Source of the DNA: Colius striatus
Taxonomy: Eukaryota; Chordata; Aves; Coliiformes; Coliidae
Direction: 5' to 3'
Length of the DNA: 64,000 bases
Assembly (NCBI RefSeq): GCF_028858725.1
Contig: NC_084759.1
Location: 97,956,362 to 98,020,361 of the forward strand
The notes under the pieces are model-generated. The model had not been told where the DNA came from. It searched no databases and saw only the letters and a program-made list of their open reading frames with translations. Numbering within the stretch: position 1 is the stretch's first letter; every line of letters starts with the position of its first letter. Below are positions 13,601 through 25,502 of the stretch, piece after piece. A program made the position numbers and the translations under genes.

Positions 13601-16600
13601 TTTTGGCTGATTTGGCTAAATGTCCTTAAGTCTTCTGAGGTAAAAAAGAATAGTTGCATTAAGTGTGTGTTCTGGAAAGAAGATGCAATACATTGAGAGA
13701 TGGGGTATTTGGTTTGTTTAAATTTACTGACATGGCTTGAAATTCTATTCCATTTTGTATAAACAGTGGGGTTTTTATAGATAACCTTTTTTTCACAAGT
13801 GACCAAACTGAAGAATACCAGCATAAGTTCTAAAGTGAGGTAAATGGTGGTAAGTTATTTTGGCCAAGGATAAGTGAAGCTTGCCCAGACCACATATCCC
13901 TTTCATGAAGTATAAAAGAGGTTACACTGAATAAATAGTTCTTAATGTCAACAAGTGAGTTTTCAATAATATTTTTTAAAAATATCAGTACATCCTCTAG
14001 AATCTAAATGTGAATTCTCATTTTTAAAGTGTGCCAGACAAATCCTGACTTCTGCAATGTATCTCAAAACAGATACAATTCTTCATGCTGATATTATATT
14101 TTTTTCCTTTTCTTTCTGTTTTTTATATATTTTATTATAAAATGGATAGCGCTCTTCAAACTAATACCAGAAACAACCGAGTATCATGCCTTACAAGGAA
14201 AGCCCAGTCTAGATTTACCACCAACATTAAGTTTAATATGCAGGTTACTTTTTCCCCTTGATTTGTTGGGATATTTTTTCTTTTTGTTTTTATTAAGTGC
14301 CTCATTGGCTGCAGGTCTGGGGTTTTTTGTGATTTCTCTGATATCCCTTTAGCAGTTTTACCGTGTTCTGTCTTGTGATTCAAATGACATCTTTGCTTTC
14401 TTTGCAATAATGGGTTGGTTTGCTCTTTCAGGTAACTGTTTGTTGGACCAACCAAGAAAGCAGATCCTGGGCCCCGAGGAGCTTCCGGGACAGACCTATG
14501 ATGCTATTCGCCAGTGCAAACTGGCGTTTGGACCCGAGTACACAGTGTGTCCTGGTATGGATGTGTGCTCTCGCCTCTGGTGTGCAGTAGTGCGCCAGGG
14601 TCAGATGGTTTGTCTGACTAAGAAGCTGCCTGCTGTGGAGGGAACACCATGTGGAAAAGGGAGGATCTGCCTCCAGGGAAAATGTGTTGACAAAACCAAG
14701 AAGAAATACTACTCAGTAAGTTACCAGCTTTCACGCGGGGGAGTTTAAGAGGGCATGATCCTCAAAGGCGCTGATTTTTGTGGGTGTGAAAGGGACATTA
14801 GGGAAGTCAGACTGAAAGCTGCCTTGCTCTTAGCATGTAATTGGAATGTTGTTGGTGAGGGATATAGCAAAAATGCTGCTGAGTTTCAGAAAGTACGTTT
14901 TCTTCTTGAAATGTGATAGCCTTCATTAGTGAAAAACTGTGAGTATCCCTTCAGAGTAGAAGATTTGCCCATTCAGTAAGTCAGGTCTCAGGACATGGGG
15001 AAAGATTGTCAAAGATCCCTTCTTAACTTCCTGACTTTTTAGCAATGGTCTGCAAGGTAAATTAAATCTGTAAATTTAATTTACAGCTCTTATCTGAAAA
15101 GCTTTTGTGCCCTAACTCTAGTGGAAGAGAAAGGTGGATGAAGTCCATCCAGAATATAATTTCTGAAGCAGGAAAGTTTGTAGCTCTGGTGACAGTCACC
15201 TCTCTCAACTTTATACATCTAAAGAGTCCCCTGGCTCATAAGAACTGTCAACTGCACAGTTCAGATACTTCTAAACTTACCAGGTGGGCATTAGCGCTGC
15301 CCCTTCTGTTGCACATATGGTAGAGGTACGGACTTGCAGAGCTTTATAAAGGTATTTGTGAACTGTGAGAGTCATTCAAAACAAGCTATAGCCCTTATAA
15401 CACCCTTCTTTTCTGCATGTGGAAATATATACTTCTACATGCTATTGCAATGCTTTTTCTAGATATTCAATTTAGCAGAGTTGCAAACTATATCTGACAA
15501 CTGCATCTCTTGCCATAAATTCAGAGCAATACCTACACATCACAATAACTGCATTTCATCAATCATAGATTAGCCTCATGAACATATTCTGGGAGCCGAA
15601 TCCCTTGGACCTTGTTTAAGAAGCCCAATTGTTAAGAACAGCAAAAAATAAGAGAGCGGTACATGAGACTGTGAGTGCAATTTCTGGTGCGTGGATGTCT
15701 TCCATGAACCAGGCTGAAGGTGGCTGTGCAGAGCAAGGCACGCACAGTGTCAAATGAGATGTCATCAATATGCAAACAAAAGACAGAAGCTAACTGCTGG
15801 GAGAAGGAAGGCTCCTAGACCCATTATCCCAGATTAAAATGACTGAGGAATTGCCTTCAATTGAGGAGAACATGTAGGAGAGAAGGCAAGTCTTTATTAG
15901 ACTTGTTATTATAGAGAAGTCTTTTTAGTCTAGAAAGGAGAAGACTGAGGAGGGATCTCATTAATATTTATAAGTATATAAATGGTGGATGTCAGGAGGT
16001 TGGGACATCCCTTTTTTCTATTGTATCTAGCAACAGGACAAGGGGTAATGGGATGAAGCTGGAACACAAAAAGTTCCATTTAAACATAAGAAGAAACTAT
16101 TTCACTGTGAGAGAGCCCTGACACAGGCTGCCCAGGGAAGGTGTGGAGTCTCCCTCCTTGGAGGTCTTCAAGACCCACCTGGACACGTTCCTGTGTGACC
16201 TGATCTAGGTTGACCTGCTTCTGCAGGGGGGTTGGACTAGATGATCTCTAAAGGTCCCTTCCATCCCTACCATTTTATGATTCTAGGAGTGCCTCTGAGA
16301 TGCAGTGGATTTATTCACTCTTACACGATGTCCTCACCTTCCCCTGTTCCATATATTTCAGGCTTCAAGCCACGGTAACTGGGGGTCCTGGGGTCCCTGG
16401 GGACAGTGCTCCCGTACGTGTGGCGGTGGGGTTCAATTTGCGCACCGCCACTGCAACAACCCGGCTCCCAGGAACAACGGCCGGTACTGCACCGGCAAGA
16501 GGGCCATCTACCGCTCCTGCAACGTCACCCCCTGCCCACCCAACGGTAAGGTGCTCTTGTGCTCTAGCCTCTGCGCTCGCAGAGAGTAAATACTGAACAT

Positions 16601-19600
16601 CTGTTGTGAAAGGAAATGACAAAGGCCCACTGTAGTTTCTCCAAAATGTGTTTACCAAGGCAAGACATTCATCGTTAATACAGTAATTCTTCCCCCGTCC
16701 CTACCCTGACACCATGCAGAAGAGACACTTGAATGGGAAGAAATTTCAGTTCTGGAAAATGAACCGTAATGCAAACTTTAGTCCTTTAATGCTTATTGTG
16801 TCATGGGAAGGTTTCCAAGCTAAAACAGTTGAAGGGTTTGAAGGCCAGTTCAAAGTAAAGAGATTAAGTGATGTCACTTAAAAATTAGGTAAAAAAGAAA
16901 TTTGAATAGTAGGTGAGCATTATGATATTTGCAACTTTGTCTGAAATGATCACTAACAATGTGAATAATTCTACAGCTAAATCTTTTCGACAAGAGCAGT
17001 GTGAAGCAAGGAATGGCTATCAATCTGATGCTAAGGGTGTCAAGACGTTTGTTGAATGGGTCCCCAAGTATGCTGGAGTACTTCCTGGAGATGTTTGCAA
17101 GCTCACCTGCCGAGCCAAAGGAACTGGTTATTATGTGGTGTTTTCTCAGAAGGTAATGGCATCCCCATTCCTGATTTCATCCTTCAGTTTAAGAGTGTCC
17201 TGTATCTTAGAAACCTTTCCCTACAACAAGGGAAAAGAAGTAAATCATATGATTCAAAGATTTAACTGTGTAATTGGATTTAACAGTTTGATGGATTGGT
17301 TGTATATTAGGACCAGAATTGGCCTGTAAAATGAGGTAAGTTTTTCCACGTCTTAATGTGTGGATTCATGAAAAATATGGAGCTCTTAGTGCACTCTGGA
17401 TTAATTTGTTTCCAATAGTGGGTAAAAAGGGTTTATGCCTGGAGAGTCATCTGTCATTCTGAGATTTTTCTGGAGTACAAAGAGTACTATAATTAAAAGA
17501 GTAAGTTTTGCACTGAATTATGTTAAGGGAGCCCAGAGTAACTGTTATGGATGCAATTAATACAGAATAATTCACTAATTAGTACAGATATGACTTGTGG
17601 TCAGTTTTTTCTATCAGATGCAATTCAAACAGAAATGTCTCCCATGCTTATACTTTGAGTTTTCTGCCTCTGAATGTTAGTAAGGAAACATTCAGATGTA
17701 GATAGCACCAGTACAAGGCTATCTACGAGTACTGTTATTGTTATTATGAATAAGCTGTGAGATCATCATTAAAGCCAGGGTCATCTTAGTGTCTTACAGT
17801 GGAGTTATCTGTCATTGCTTTCAGCCTTTTGCTAAATTTCGTCTGCTTTTGTACTGGGCATGTTAGAGAAATTCGGTGCTTTTGGTCAGAGTAGGTGCTT
17901 GTCTATTCTGAGTAGGTGACATAAGTAATGGTTTTGCCAGTCAGATCATAGAATCATAGAATGGTAGGGGTTGGAAGGGACCATTAGACATCATCTAATC
18001 CAGCCCCCCTGCAGAAAGATTCACAAAAGCAAATGTTCTCCATGGTAGTTTTAACTGTGGGTCCTTGGATTGCACAGGTAACCGATGGCACTGAGTGCCG
18101 GCCATACAGCAACTCGGTCTGCGTCCGGGGAAAGTGCATCCGAACTGGCTGTGATGGCATCATCGGCTCAAAACTCCTGTACGACAAGTGTGGGGTGTGT
18201 GGAGGAGACAATTCCAGCTGCACAAAAGTCATGGGAACTTTTACCAAAAAGAGGTATTGGTCTTGAGTATTCCTCAGCATAATCTTGTGGTGCAAATAGT
18301 AACTTTACTAGGTGCTTGCTTGCTTTCTCTCTAAATGACATTTACTTTCATATGAAGAGTGAGGAGAAAAAAAAAACAAGTGTGTTGTCTGTGCTTTATT
18401 GCACTTTCCTGATGTTTAAAGCCAGCCTCTTAACGTTACCCCTGGCAAATAATCAACTGGCAAAACACTGTATCCAGTTCATTTCTGACACAATGTGCCA
18501 GTGATACAGACCAGCACTCTGTTAATAGGAAGTCTGCCTAGAGTAAGGCATAGCATCTTGTGCTACTTGCTAATCTTGCTGTGTCAGGTGGCTTGTGGTC
18601 TCTAGAGGAGAGAAGAAAGGGAAGAGAAGAGTTAATCAGAAAGTTGTTGGGGTCAGAATGATCAGGTATCTCTGAATCTGCATTTCCCAGATGATACTGC
18701 TTAGCAAGTTACAGGCTGAGAATGTTTCACCTCATCTAACTTTGAATGACAATGGGGACATCCCACCTGATTTAGTTAAATGGATTCCTGGGGTAGTTAG
18801 TGGAGAGAAGCAGACAGCATTACACCCTAACCTATACCCTAACAGTACTTTTTCACACTGCTGAGGATATATGGAGCTTAGATGACTAGATGAGATGTCT
18901 GACCTTTGCTGTATCCCTTCACATCAATTGGGAAAACATTGACCTCCAGATGGATGGGGTTTTTAGTCAAAATATTTATAGCAGCTATCCATAAGCCTTT
19001 TGTCACCGTCCAACTTTTAGCTATAATAAAACTTAATACAGATAAAATAAAAGGAACTGTCTTCCTGGTTTTCCCTGACCACACCAAGGGCAGCAGTAAG
19101 CTTTGTACTAAGATACCAGCATCAATTAAGTCTGCTTTCTGTCTAAATTCTTATTTCCTTCCTTCAAGTCTTAAGATTCATCAAAAAAATGAGGATTTCC
19201 AATTTTCATTTATACATATTGCAAGTTCTCAAAGGACCGCTGTAGTGATCTACTCTTAGAAACTTTTAGTTGACAGTTTCTACTCAGTATCCGTGGCTAC
19301 ATTAGTATACCATCTTTTAAAATGTACATAAACTTGATTTTGGTTTGTATCTCCTAAATTCTTACATAACATATTGAAAACTGCCAGAAGTTGAAATCTG
19401 ACTCCTGAAATGACCTTCTATTTCTATACATCTCGAGGTTCTGATTAATAGCAGTAAAAAATGGCCTTGAGACTGAATTTATTCTAAAAATAAACATAAC
19501 TAATCTTCTTCATGGTAAACCATGAATGATTACTCACCTAAGGATGCCAAAATACCTCTGCCAAAAAAGAATTACTTTCCATCCAAATTAGTAATTAAAT

Positions 19601-22133
19601 AAATGAAATATTTTCCAATTTGTAAATACTGAAATGTCTGGGATGTCTAAATGAAGAAGACGGTGTGAGATGTACTTCATACGATTCAGTAGTGATTCTT
19701 GTGCTGGAATCCAAGCTCTAGCAAAAATGTTGAAGGGACTCCATGAATTTCAGTGAGGCCAGATTTATGACATAGATATATTTGGAAACAAAGAGATTCT
19801 GTTATCATCTCACTCTTTAAATCATGCCTTTAACTGAAAGAAGACTGGTCAGAGAGTAAAATTCAAAATTCAACCTCAGTGCATTCAAAAAGTTGCCTCA
19901 TATAGAAAGCAACAGTAAACTCATAAGTAACAAATATGTTCTAAATTTATTTTGATTGAATTCTGGAGTGATGAGTATTTATTTTTCACTGGAAATACTG
20001 TTTGAGACAATTCCCTTAATGCAAGTAATTTACTTTAAAATAAACCCCTCATTGAAATAGCGAAACTTTAGTTGTCTGTAAGCTGTTCTTCCATATAAAA
20101 GGGCAGTGACTGTAGCAAAATTATCTTTTCTCCACTGAAAAATAGCAGCTCCTTCCTTGCTGTCCATTATAAACCAAACTGTAGCAATCCATGCATTGAA
20201 TGTACAGGGAAACTATTAAATGTACAAGGGGAAACTAGCATTTCCCATTGCAGACAATTGCCACATCATCATTTGTTTGTACTTTTGTCTTCTAAAGCAG
20301 TGAAAACATAATTTTCTGGAAAACTTTTTTTTTTAAAGTCTGTAAAGCCAAATCAGCAGAGGTTGGGAAAGAGGAGAATTAAGGCTTCATGTGCTTCTTT
20401 GTACACATCAAGCGTTACATTTCTACTGCTTTGCTTTACATTTTTGACCACATGATTTTTTAACTTTAGTAACATGTTTTAACAGAGTTATTTTGGCAAC
20501 TGTTATGTAAAAATACTTATGCGATGCCAAAGAGCAGAAGTCCCCCCCACCAACCTGTTTTCCACACCATATTCCTTCAGCTTTTTGGAGGTGCTAAATC
20601 AGTAGAGTTTTAGTCGTTGTCCCATAACTGCTGGAAATAGCAGAGGACTGACACAAGCGTTTTCATCTGTAGTCTGTGCAGCCTCTAATTCTGCAGCCAA
20701 AAATTCTCAAAATTAGCAATTTGTTTTTTAAACAATCCCAAAGGAGATCCCTTGGATTTTATATATTTTTTAGTGTATTTTCTCATTCTTTTTTTGCCCC
20801 AAAGTTTCAGCACTAAACTTTTCAGATACGAGGTACTTGCAGAATGGTTGTCACAGGTCTCATCACACTTGCAAGTTTTGAGTGGTTGTCACTTTCAGGA
20901 GAAGAGTTAAGTATCTTCTTCTAAATCTGAATTAAAGTACTTCGTAAGCAGCAACTGAGAGGACTCTGTGATGGTACAAATTAAGCATTTGTGTGCACCT
21001 CGTGTTAGACACTTGACGATTAATCTTCAGCTTTACGAAATTCAAAGTAAACAAATTTTTTCTCAGTGATCAAGATTATTTTTAAATGTTCCCAAGGTAC
21101 CTCTATCCAGCTGTTACTCTGCTCATGCTTTCCTTCATTGTCATTATGGCAAAGACAGCAAGAAACAGCTGTAACCAATGCATATCTCATTATCTTTCCT
21201 TGGCAGGCAAAGCATGCATCATATTTCATATCTCCCACCCTTTGCTGAAATATATAAGCTATCTGTTGTTTTTCATTCCTCTTGTATCTGACGTAAAATC
21301 ATTACTAAAGCGAAAGATTAAGCAATTAGAAGTTAGCATGGTAGAAATTTCTTCAAGAACATAAAAAACAACGCAATAGACAAACAGTGGGACTTGATTA
21401 AATTAATCTTAGATGAGGCTCATGCCAAGCGGATTCAGGCCTCAAGCAAAATGAAGCGAGATGTGTTATGCCAGTGACTTCACTGGGCTTTGCAGTAAGA
21501 TTTAAGGCTTATCTCACACCAGCTACTGAATACTCTTTCATTTAATCTTCATTCAGCAAAGGCTACACAGACGTTGTGAAAATCCCAGAAGGGGCAACCC
21601 ACATCAAGGTTCGCCAGTTCAAGACTAAGGACCAGAGCAGGTTCACTGCCTACCTGGCCCTGAAGAAGAAAAATGGTGAGTACCTCGTCAATGGAAAATA
21701 CATGATCTCCACTTCGGAAACAATCATCGACATCAACGGGACCGTCATGAACTACAGTGGCTGGAGCCACAGGGATGATTTCTTGCACGCGATGGGACAC
21801 TCTGCCACCAAAGAGGTTCTCATTGTGCAGATCCTCGCAACGGATCCTACCCAGCCGGTGGACGTGCGCTACAGTTTCTTTGTGCCAAAGAAGCAGGGGC
21901 AAATGACTAACTCCGTCACCAGCAGTGGCAGCGGCGGCAGCGGCAAAATGACTCCTCAGCTCACGCAGCCCCGCTGGGTTACAGGGCCGTGGCTTTCTTG
22001 CTCTCGAACGTGCGACACGGGATGGCACACCAGGACCGTCCAGTGCAAAGATGGGCATGGAAAGCTAGCTAAGGGATGTCTTCTCTCTCAGAGACCGTCA
22101 GCATTTAAACAGTGCTTGCTGAAAAAGTGTTAA
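7496..22133 (+). CDS. ADAMTS5: ADAMTS5 (aggrecanase-2), exons 3-8, 5' partial
   Basis: Secreted zinc metalloprotease whose family member cleaves aggrecan and versican in extracellular matrix. Coding parts are 7496-7663, 14432-14715, 16362-16545, 16977-17152, 18078-18253 and 21557-22133, all with GT/AG sites and a continuous frame. About 521 residues are visible, compared with about 930 for full-length vertebrate ADAMTS5; the signal peptide, prodomain and most of the catalytic domain lie upstream of the window. In order: end of the zinc site ([10 protein letters not shown]), disintegrin-like domain, TSP1 ([15 protein letters not shown]), Cys-rich domain with [11 protein letters not shown], spacer, and one C-terminal TSP1 ending QCLLKKC. 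Having a single C-terminal TSP1 separates ADAMTS5 from ADAMTS1, which lies downstream in tandem. The gene name rests on recognised protein sequence and neighbourhood. Confidence 0.97.
7664..14431 (+). other. ADAMTS5: ADAMTS5 intron 3
   Basis: 6.8 kb intron holding the solo ERV LTR at 8702-9858. The rest is unremarkable AT-rich DNA with short A/T runs, with no conserved ORF or RNA gene recognised. Confidence 0.85.
8702..9858 (-). mobile_element. Solo ERV LTR (avian, antisense in ADAMTS5 intron 3)
   Basis: Read on the minus strand, the element starts TGTCATGGTTTGACATG at 9858, has a TATA-like TTTTTAAGAAG near 9703-9713, and ends near 8702. Its middle (about 9180-9480) carries degenerate repeats of a module with GGGTCCCTC, a CACAGCCTC/CACAGTCCTT block and an ACTTCTCTGG-like block, as in a common class of long avian ERV LTRs. 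No gag, pol or env flanks it, so it looks like a solo LTR. I did not find a clear target-site duplication, so the 8702 end is approximate. The same LTR start recurs twice at 63065-63597. Confidence 0.75.
14432..14715 (+). CDS. ADAMTS5: ADAMTS5 exon 4: disintegrin-like domain
   Basis: 284 nt, phase 1 to phase 0. It starts with the split Gly codon followed by [10 protein letters not shown] and ends KKKYYS before GTAAGT. The eight cysteines in this stretch and the CPGMDVC and GKCVDKT segments mark the disintegrin-like domain, which in ADAMTS proteases packs against the catalytic domain and helps bind substrate rather than integrins. Confidence 0.96.
14716..16361 (+). other. ADAMTS5: ADAMTS5 intron 4
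   Basis: 1.6 kb intron. Its 3' end is filled by a CR1 fragment at 15915-16288; the remainder shows no recognisable element. Confidence 0.85.
15915..16288 (+). repeat. CR1 LINE fragment (sense)
   Basis: 5'-truncated CR1 with GACTGAGGAGGGATCTCATT, GACAAGGGGTAATGGGATGA, GGTTGGACTAGATGATCTC and the tail CCATTTTATGATTCTAGG. It is closely similar to the copy at 1411-1941. It ends about 70 bp before the exon 5 acceptor. Confidence 0.94.
16362..16545 (+). CDS. ADAMTS5: ADAMTS5 exon 5: central TSP1 repeat
   Basis: 184 nt, phase 0 to phase 1. It encodes one complete TSP1 module with the [10 protein letters not shown] tryptophan ladder, CSRTCGGG (a typical site for C-mannosylation and O-fucosylation in this family) and the closing PCPPN. 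A CR1 fragment ends only about 70 bp upstream, at 16288. Confidence 0.96.
16546..16976 (+). other. ADAMTS5: ADAMTS5 intron 5
   Basis: Short 431 bp intron. Nothing is recognised in it besides the splice sites. Confidence 0.85.
16977..17152 (+). CDS. ADAMTS5: ADAMTS5 exon 6: Cys-rich domain, first half
   Basis: 176 nt, phase 1 to phase 0, acceptor TTCTACAG and donor GTAATG. It encodes [15 protein letters not shown] through VFSQK. The codon across the exon 5/6 junction reads Ala (G|CT); ADAMTS1 has Gly at the same junction. Confidence 0.95.
17153..18077 (+). other. ADAMTS5: ADAMTS5 intron 6
   Basis: 925 bp intron with an antisense CR1 tail at 17944-18016, close to the acceptor. TTTTAACTG near 18049 could be the branch point. 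Confidence 0.85.
17944..18016 (-). repeat. CR1 LINE 3' tail (antisense)
   Basis: ATCATAGAATCATAGAATGG followed by GGTTGGAAGGGACC and CATCTAATCCAGCCCC is the reverse complement of the CR1 3' end. About 73 bp remain. Confidence 0.92.
18078..18253 (+). CDS. ADAMTS5: ADAMTS5 exon 7: Cys-rich domain, second half
   Basis: 176 nt, phase 0 to phase 2. It encodes [20 protein letters not shown] and [11 protein letters not shown], the conserved end of the Cys-rich domain. The acceptor (GGATTGCACAG) has a weak pyrimidine tract and lies about 60 bp from an antisense CR1 tail. Confidence 0.95.
18254..21556 (+). other. ADAMTS5: ADAMTS5 intron 7
   Basis: 3.3 kb AT-rich intron. No repeats, RNA genes or conserved ORFs are recognised by eye. 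Confidence 0.85.
21557..22133 (+). CDS. ADAMTS5: ADAMTS5 exon 8: spacer, last TSP1 and stop
   Basis: 577 nt, entered in phase 2 and ending at the TAA at 22131-22133. It encodes the Cys-poor spacer ([17 protein letters not shown] through YSFFVPKK), a linker that includes SSGSGGSGK coded by AGC/GGC repeats, and the single C-terminal TSP1 ([13 protein letters not shown] to LLKKC). The spacer is the main exosite for aggrecan and matrix binding in ADAMTS proteases. Confidence 0.96.
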
Positions 22134-23760
22134 CCTGTGGTTGGGATCTTCTTTAAAGGAGGTTTGATTAAGCCATTGTTGACATACTGGTATTAGGTCT
22201 GCCCAGACAGAGAGAAGCAAAGGCTTCAATGTACTTACATACAGTCTCAAATTATGGGCAGAATCTGCCTATTTGGACCAAATGAAGATGTGCACTGCTT
22301 TAAATAATAGTAGAGTGATCTTAATAGGTCAAAAAAACCCGAAGTGTTAAAAGTTTTGATAAGCCCTCGGTGTCTGCAAAAATATGACATAAAATAATGC
22401 AAAGGAAGAAAAACTAGTGAATGGAGGATCCTGGGATAGTTGAAGATTGCAGAGTCATCTCCCCTTTTTCACCTACCTCTAATACAGTATGTCCTTAGAA
22501 AATGTCATGTGTACCCATGATACCACAGTAGCTCCATTTGTACTGTTTTGTAAATATATTTCATTTGGTATGACACTTTATATCACTTGGTTCTATTAAA
22601 AATTCAAACTACTTAGGCAAAGTGATTGACCAAAGTATATCTGCAGCCCTTGTGGAATCGATCCATTCTTCAGAAAGGGCCACAGATGTTTTACTGGAAA
22701 ATGAAGAGCTTGCTGCTGGTTTTAAAAAGTTAGCACCTTTCAGTTCTGACAAGAGGAAACACATTTTCGTGCTAGGAATTTACTGACAGCAGATCATTAT
22801 TCTATGACAAATGCTGTGTTTCCACCAAAAAATTCTCAGAAGGAGCATTGCAGCAGCTTGCAAACCAGGGATCCCCACACATGCATTCCTCAAATACCAG
22901 CGCCATCCGTGACTCCTCACCTGGTGTATGTCACATACGCACAGAAGGAGTGTTTGACTGCTAGGAGGAATTTGTGTACAAGTTGCTTGCAAACCTTCCA
23001 CTAGTTCCAGCTATGTCACAGCTTGGAGTCCTTATTGTCAGTGAACAATAGCTGCTAGCTTCTCCTTTCCAGAAAACAAAGGCATACTGTATTTTTGTAG
23101 AAAATAGAGAACCAAAAATTACAGGTAAGATGATCAAGTGTCTTACGACTCAGATATTCTGAGCCTGTGTTCAACTGCTTTCTCAGTTATGTTCTCTATG
23201 GCTTCCACCTTGAATCTAACAATGTGTAATGTACCTACATCTTTTGAAGAGGCTATAAAGGTCAAAAAAACACAGCAAGCAGTTAATATTTTATCACTGT
23301 TTTGTCCATCATGTCTAACTCTGGTATGCATCTTACCAGCAAAAGTTTGTAACTCTGTGTCCTTTTTGATTGTTTTGTGTGTGTTTTGGGTTTGTTTTTT
23401 TTTTAAAGCTATAGAAGACATTAATGTTTTGTACATCTACCACATTTGGGAGGAAGAGGGGTCACTAGGAAGTCAAACCACATCAGGATGTGGAGGACTT
23501 GCCCAATATCAATAAGACTGTTTCCACAGTACAGGCAGTAGCTGGTAATAGTTTTCATTGGCAGCAACATCTGAATCCCATTGTTGTCTCCTAGAAATTC
23601 TATGACCGAGAATGAGCGTTTCACCTTATGCAGGGTTGCCTGATAGCAACCCTGTTAAAATTGCTTCTTTTTATATCAGCCAGCTTTGAATTAAGCCTTA
23701 GGATAACAGGTACTGAAAGAAATGTTTATAATACATTGATGAAAACAGAATCTCATCTGT

Positions 23761-23830
23761 CTTTTTTCCCTCCCTCCCTTCTTTCCTTCCTCCCTCCCTT
23801 CCTTCCTTCCTTCCTTCTTTCCTTCCTTCC
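23761..23830 (+). repeat. (CCTT)n/(CCCT)n pyrimidine microsatellite
   Basis: About 70 bp of pure C/T made of CCTT, CCCT and CTTT units. It lies inside the probable ADAMTS5 3'UTR. Confidence 0.95.
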
Positions 23831-24736
23831 GCCACATAAGAGAGTATGAGACTGCAGGAGGATTTTCAGACAAGCCTCACAGCTCTAAGTCAGTGGTACT
23901 TGAGCACTGAAACTACCCCAGGCTCTTCTGAAAATCCCTATCATGAGATCAGTAGACAGAGCTTGTTGGCATGTGTAGCAAGAAGGGCAGGTCTCGCTAC
24001 AGGCTGACACAAACATGTTTTTGCAACTGTGGCTTGTTTGTGTGAACTCTTAGAAAGCATGTGATGATTTCAAAAGAGCACAGAATTGCTACATCTGCAA
24101 GTGTGAAACCTGAAGAAGTGTCTATTTTTGCACCCTGTTCTAAGTAAACAGTAATGAGGGTACGACCTCCTCTGTCAAAAAGAATCACCAATGAATGTTA
24201 CTAGTCATCTTCAACTTTCAAAAATGGTGTGGCCACTTTGTTAGGAGCAGTCCTATGCAAAACTGTGGATCTTGAGGAAAAATCCCCACTTAATCTCTGA
24301 TCCCACTCTTAAGAGCTGAGATCAAGGCACCTGAATATTTCCAAAGTACTGGAAAGTCAGGATTTAGGCCTTCTCTACCTATTAATGGAAGATCACTTTG
24401 AAGTGTCTTATTTTCCTATATGTATTGCATATGTTCTAAAACCTCTCATAAAAACCTCTCATAAAAGTTCATTACAAATAGAAACCATCTTGAGATGCAA
24501 AAATGAGGAGACTTAATGTGTCTCAGCGTAGACTTAACATTTGTCTCTGCATACAGATGCTGTACTAAGTGGCATTTGTTTTTCCAGTGTTTTATCATAA
24601 TAGAGACAGGATGTGCAAGAATTTGTGTTTGCATCATCGTAGTAATTTATTATATATTCAACAGGATGAGTAAAGTTTTTGGATGCTCTTCGGGCTCCAG
24701 AAGAACAATTCCATATGCGGGTATAAATTTAAGTAT

Positions 24737-24768
24737 AAAAGATACTCCTTAGATCAAGAGTATCTTTT
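24737..24768 (+). other. Perfect 11 bp hairpin in ADAMTS5 3'UTR
   Basis: AAAAGATACTC (24737-24747) pairs fully with GAGTATCTTTT (24758-24768) across a 10 nt loop. It lies just before an AU-rich palindrome and clustered AATAAA hexamers. Confidence 0.7.
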
Positions 24769-24781
24769 TTGTAGAAAGAAT

Positions 24782-24804
24782 TTATTTATTTAAAAAATAA
24801 ATAA
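24782..24804 (+). other. AU-rich palindrome with AUUUA and AAUAAA motifs
   Basis: TTATTTATTT pairs with AAATAAATAA across a short A loop. The left arm has overlapping AUUUA motifs of the kind that mark unstable mRNAs. The right arm contains AATAAA hexamers usable as poly(A) signals. Confidence 0.6.
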
Positions 24805-25496
24805 ATAAGCACAAGAACAAACCACTATAGTGATTTTTCCCCTTTTATTTTACTAGTGTAAAATAAAGCAAGTTAACATGCAGAAAAAGCAGTTGCCTTT
24901 GTACAGTGAGAGGGCAAAGGGAAGCCGCACTGAGAGTTTAAGATAAACCAGGTCAACCTGCTCTAGTTAACACGTGCTTTTTAACTGAACTTTGTAATCA
25001 GGCTCCAGTTCCAAATCTTGCTTCTGTCAGTCACAGCTCTTTCATGGAGCTGATGAACGAAAAGTTGTTGCAAGGTACATGACTGTGTCATTTCAACTTC
25101 TGTTCTTGACTAAATTCCTCATCTACATTACTGCCGAGTGTTGCCAAATAAGAGTCATAGAAAGCATGTAGGGGATAGGAACCCGGAGTATTGCTCTTCT
25201 CATAGAAGTCAGCAATCCTCAGTGATAAATCCACTGCAGGCTTCTTGGGACCACCTCCAGTGCCCTTAGGTGGAGTTGTACCCCTAAGCCTCAGTGTGGG
25301 TTAGAGCATGGGCTTCTCAAGTAAGACATTCTCAATAGGAAAAAGCCTGTTGTCTTTGGTTTGACTGTATACAAAAATTTCGATGTAGCTGCCCTCCTGT
25401 GGAAACAGTTTTATCACAAAGGGGAGAGGGAATAATCTTGTGGATTAATCACAATTGTGAAAAGAAAAAAAAAAAAAGCAACACAGCACTGAAAAA

Positions 25497-25502
25497 AATA
25501 AA
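25497..25502 (+). promoter_or_regulatory. ADAMTS5: Candidate internal poly(A) signal
   Basis: AATAAA after an A-rich run. It could end a shorter ADAMTS5 mRNA with a 3'UTR of about 3.4 kb; use is not shown by sequence. Confidence 0.3.
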
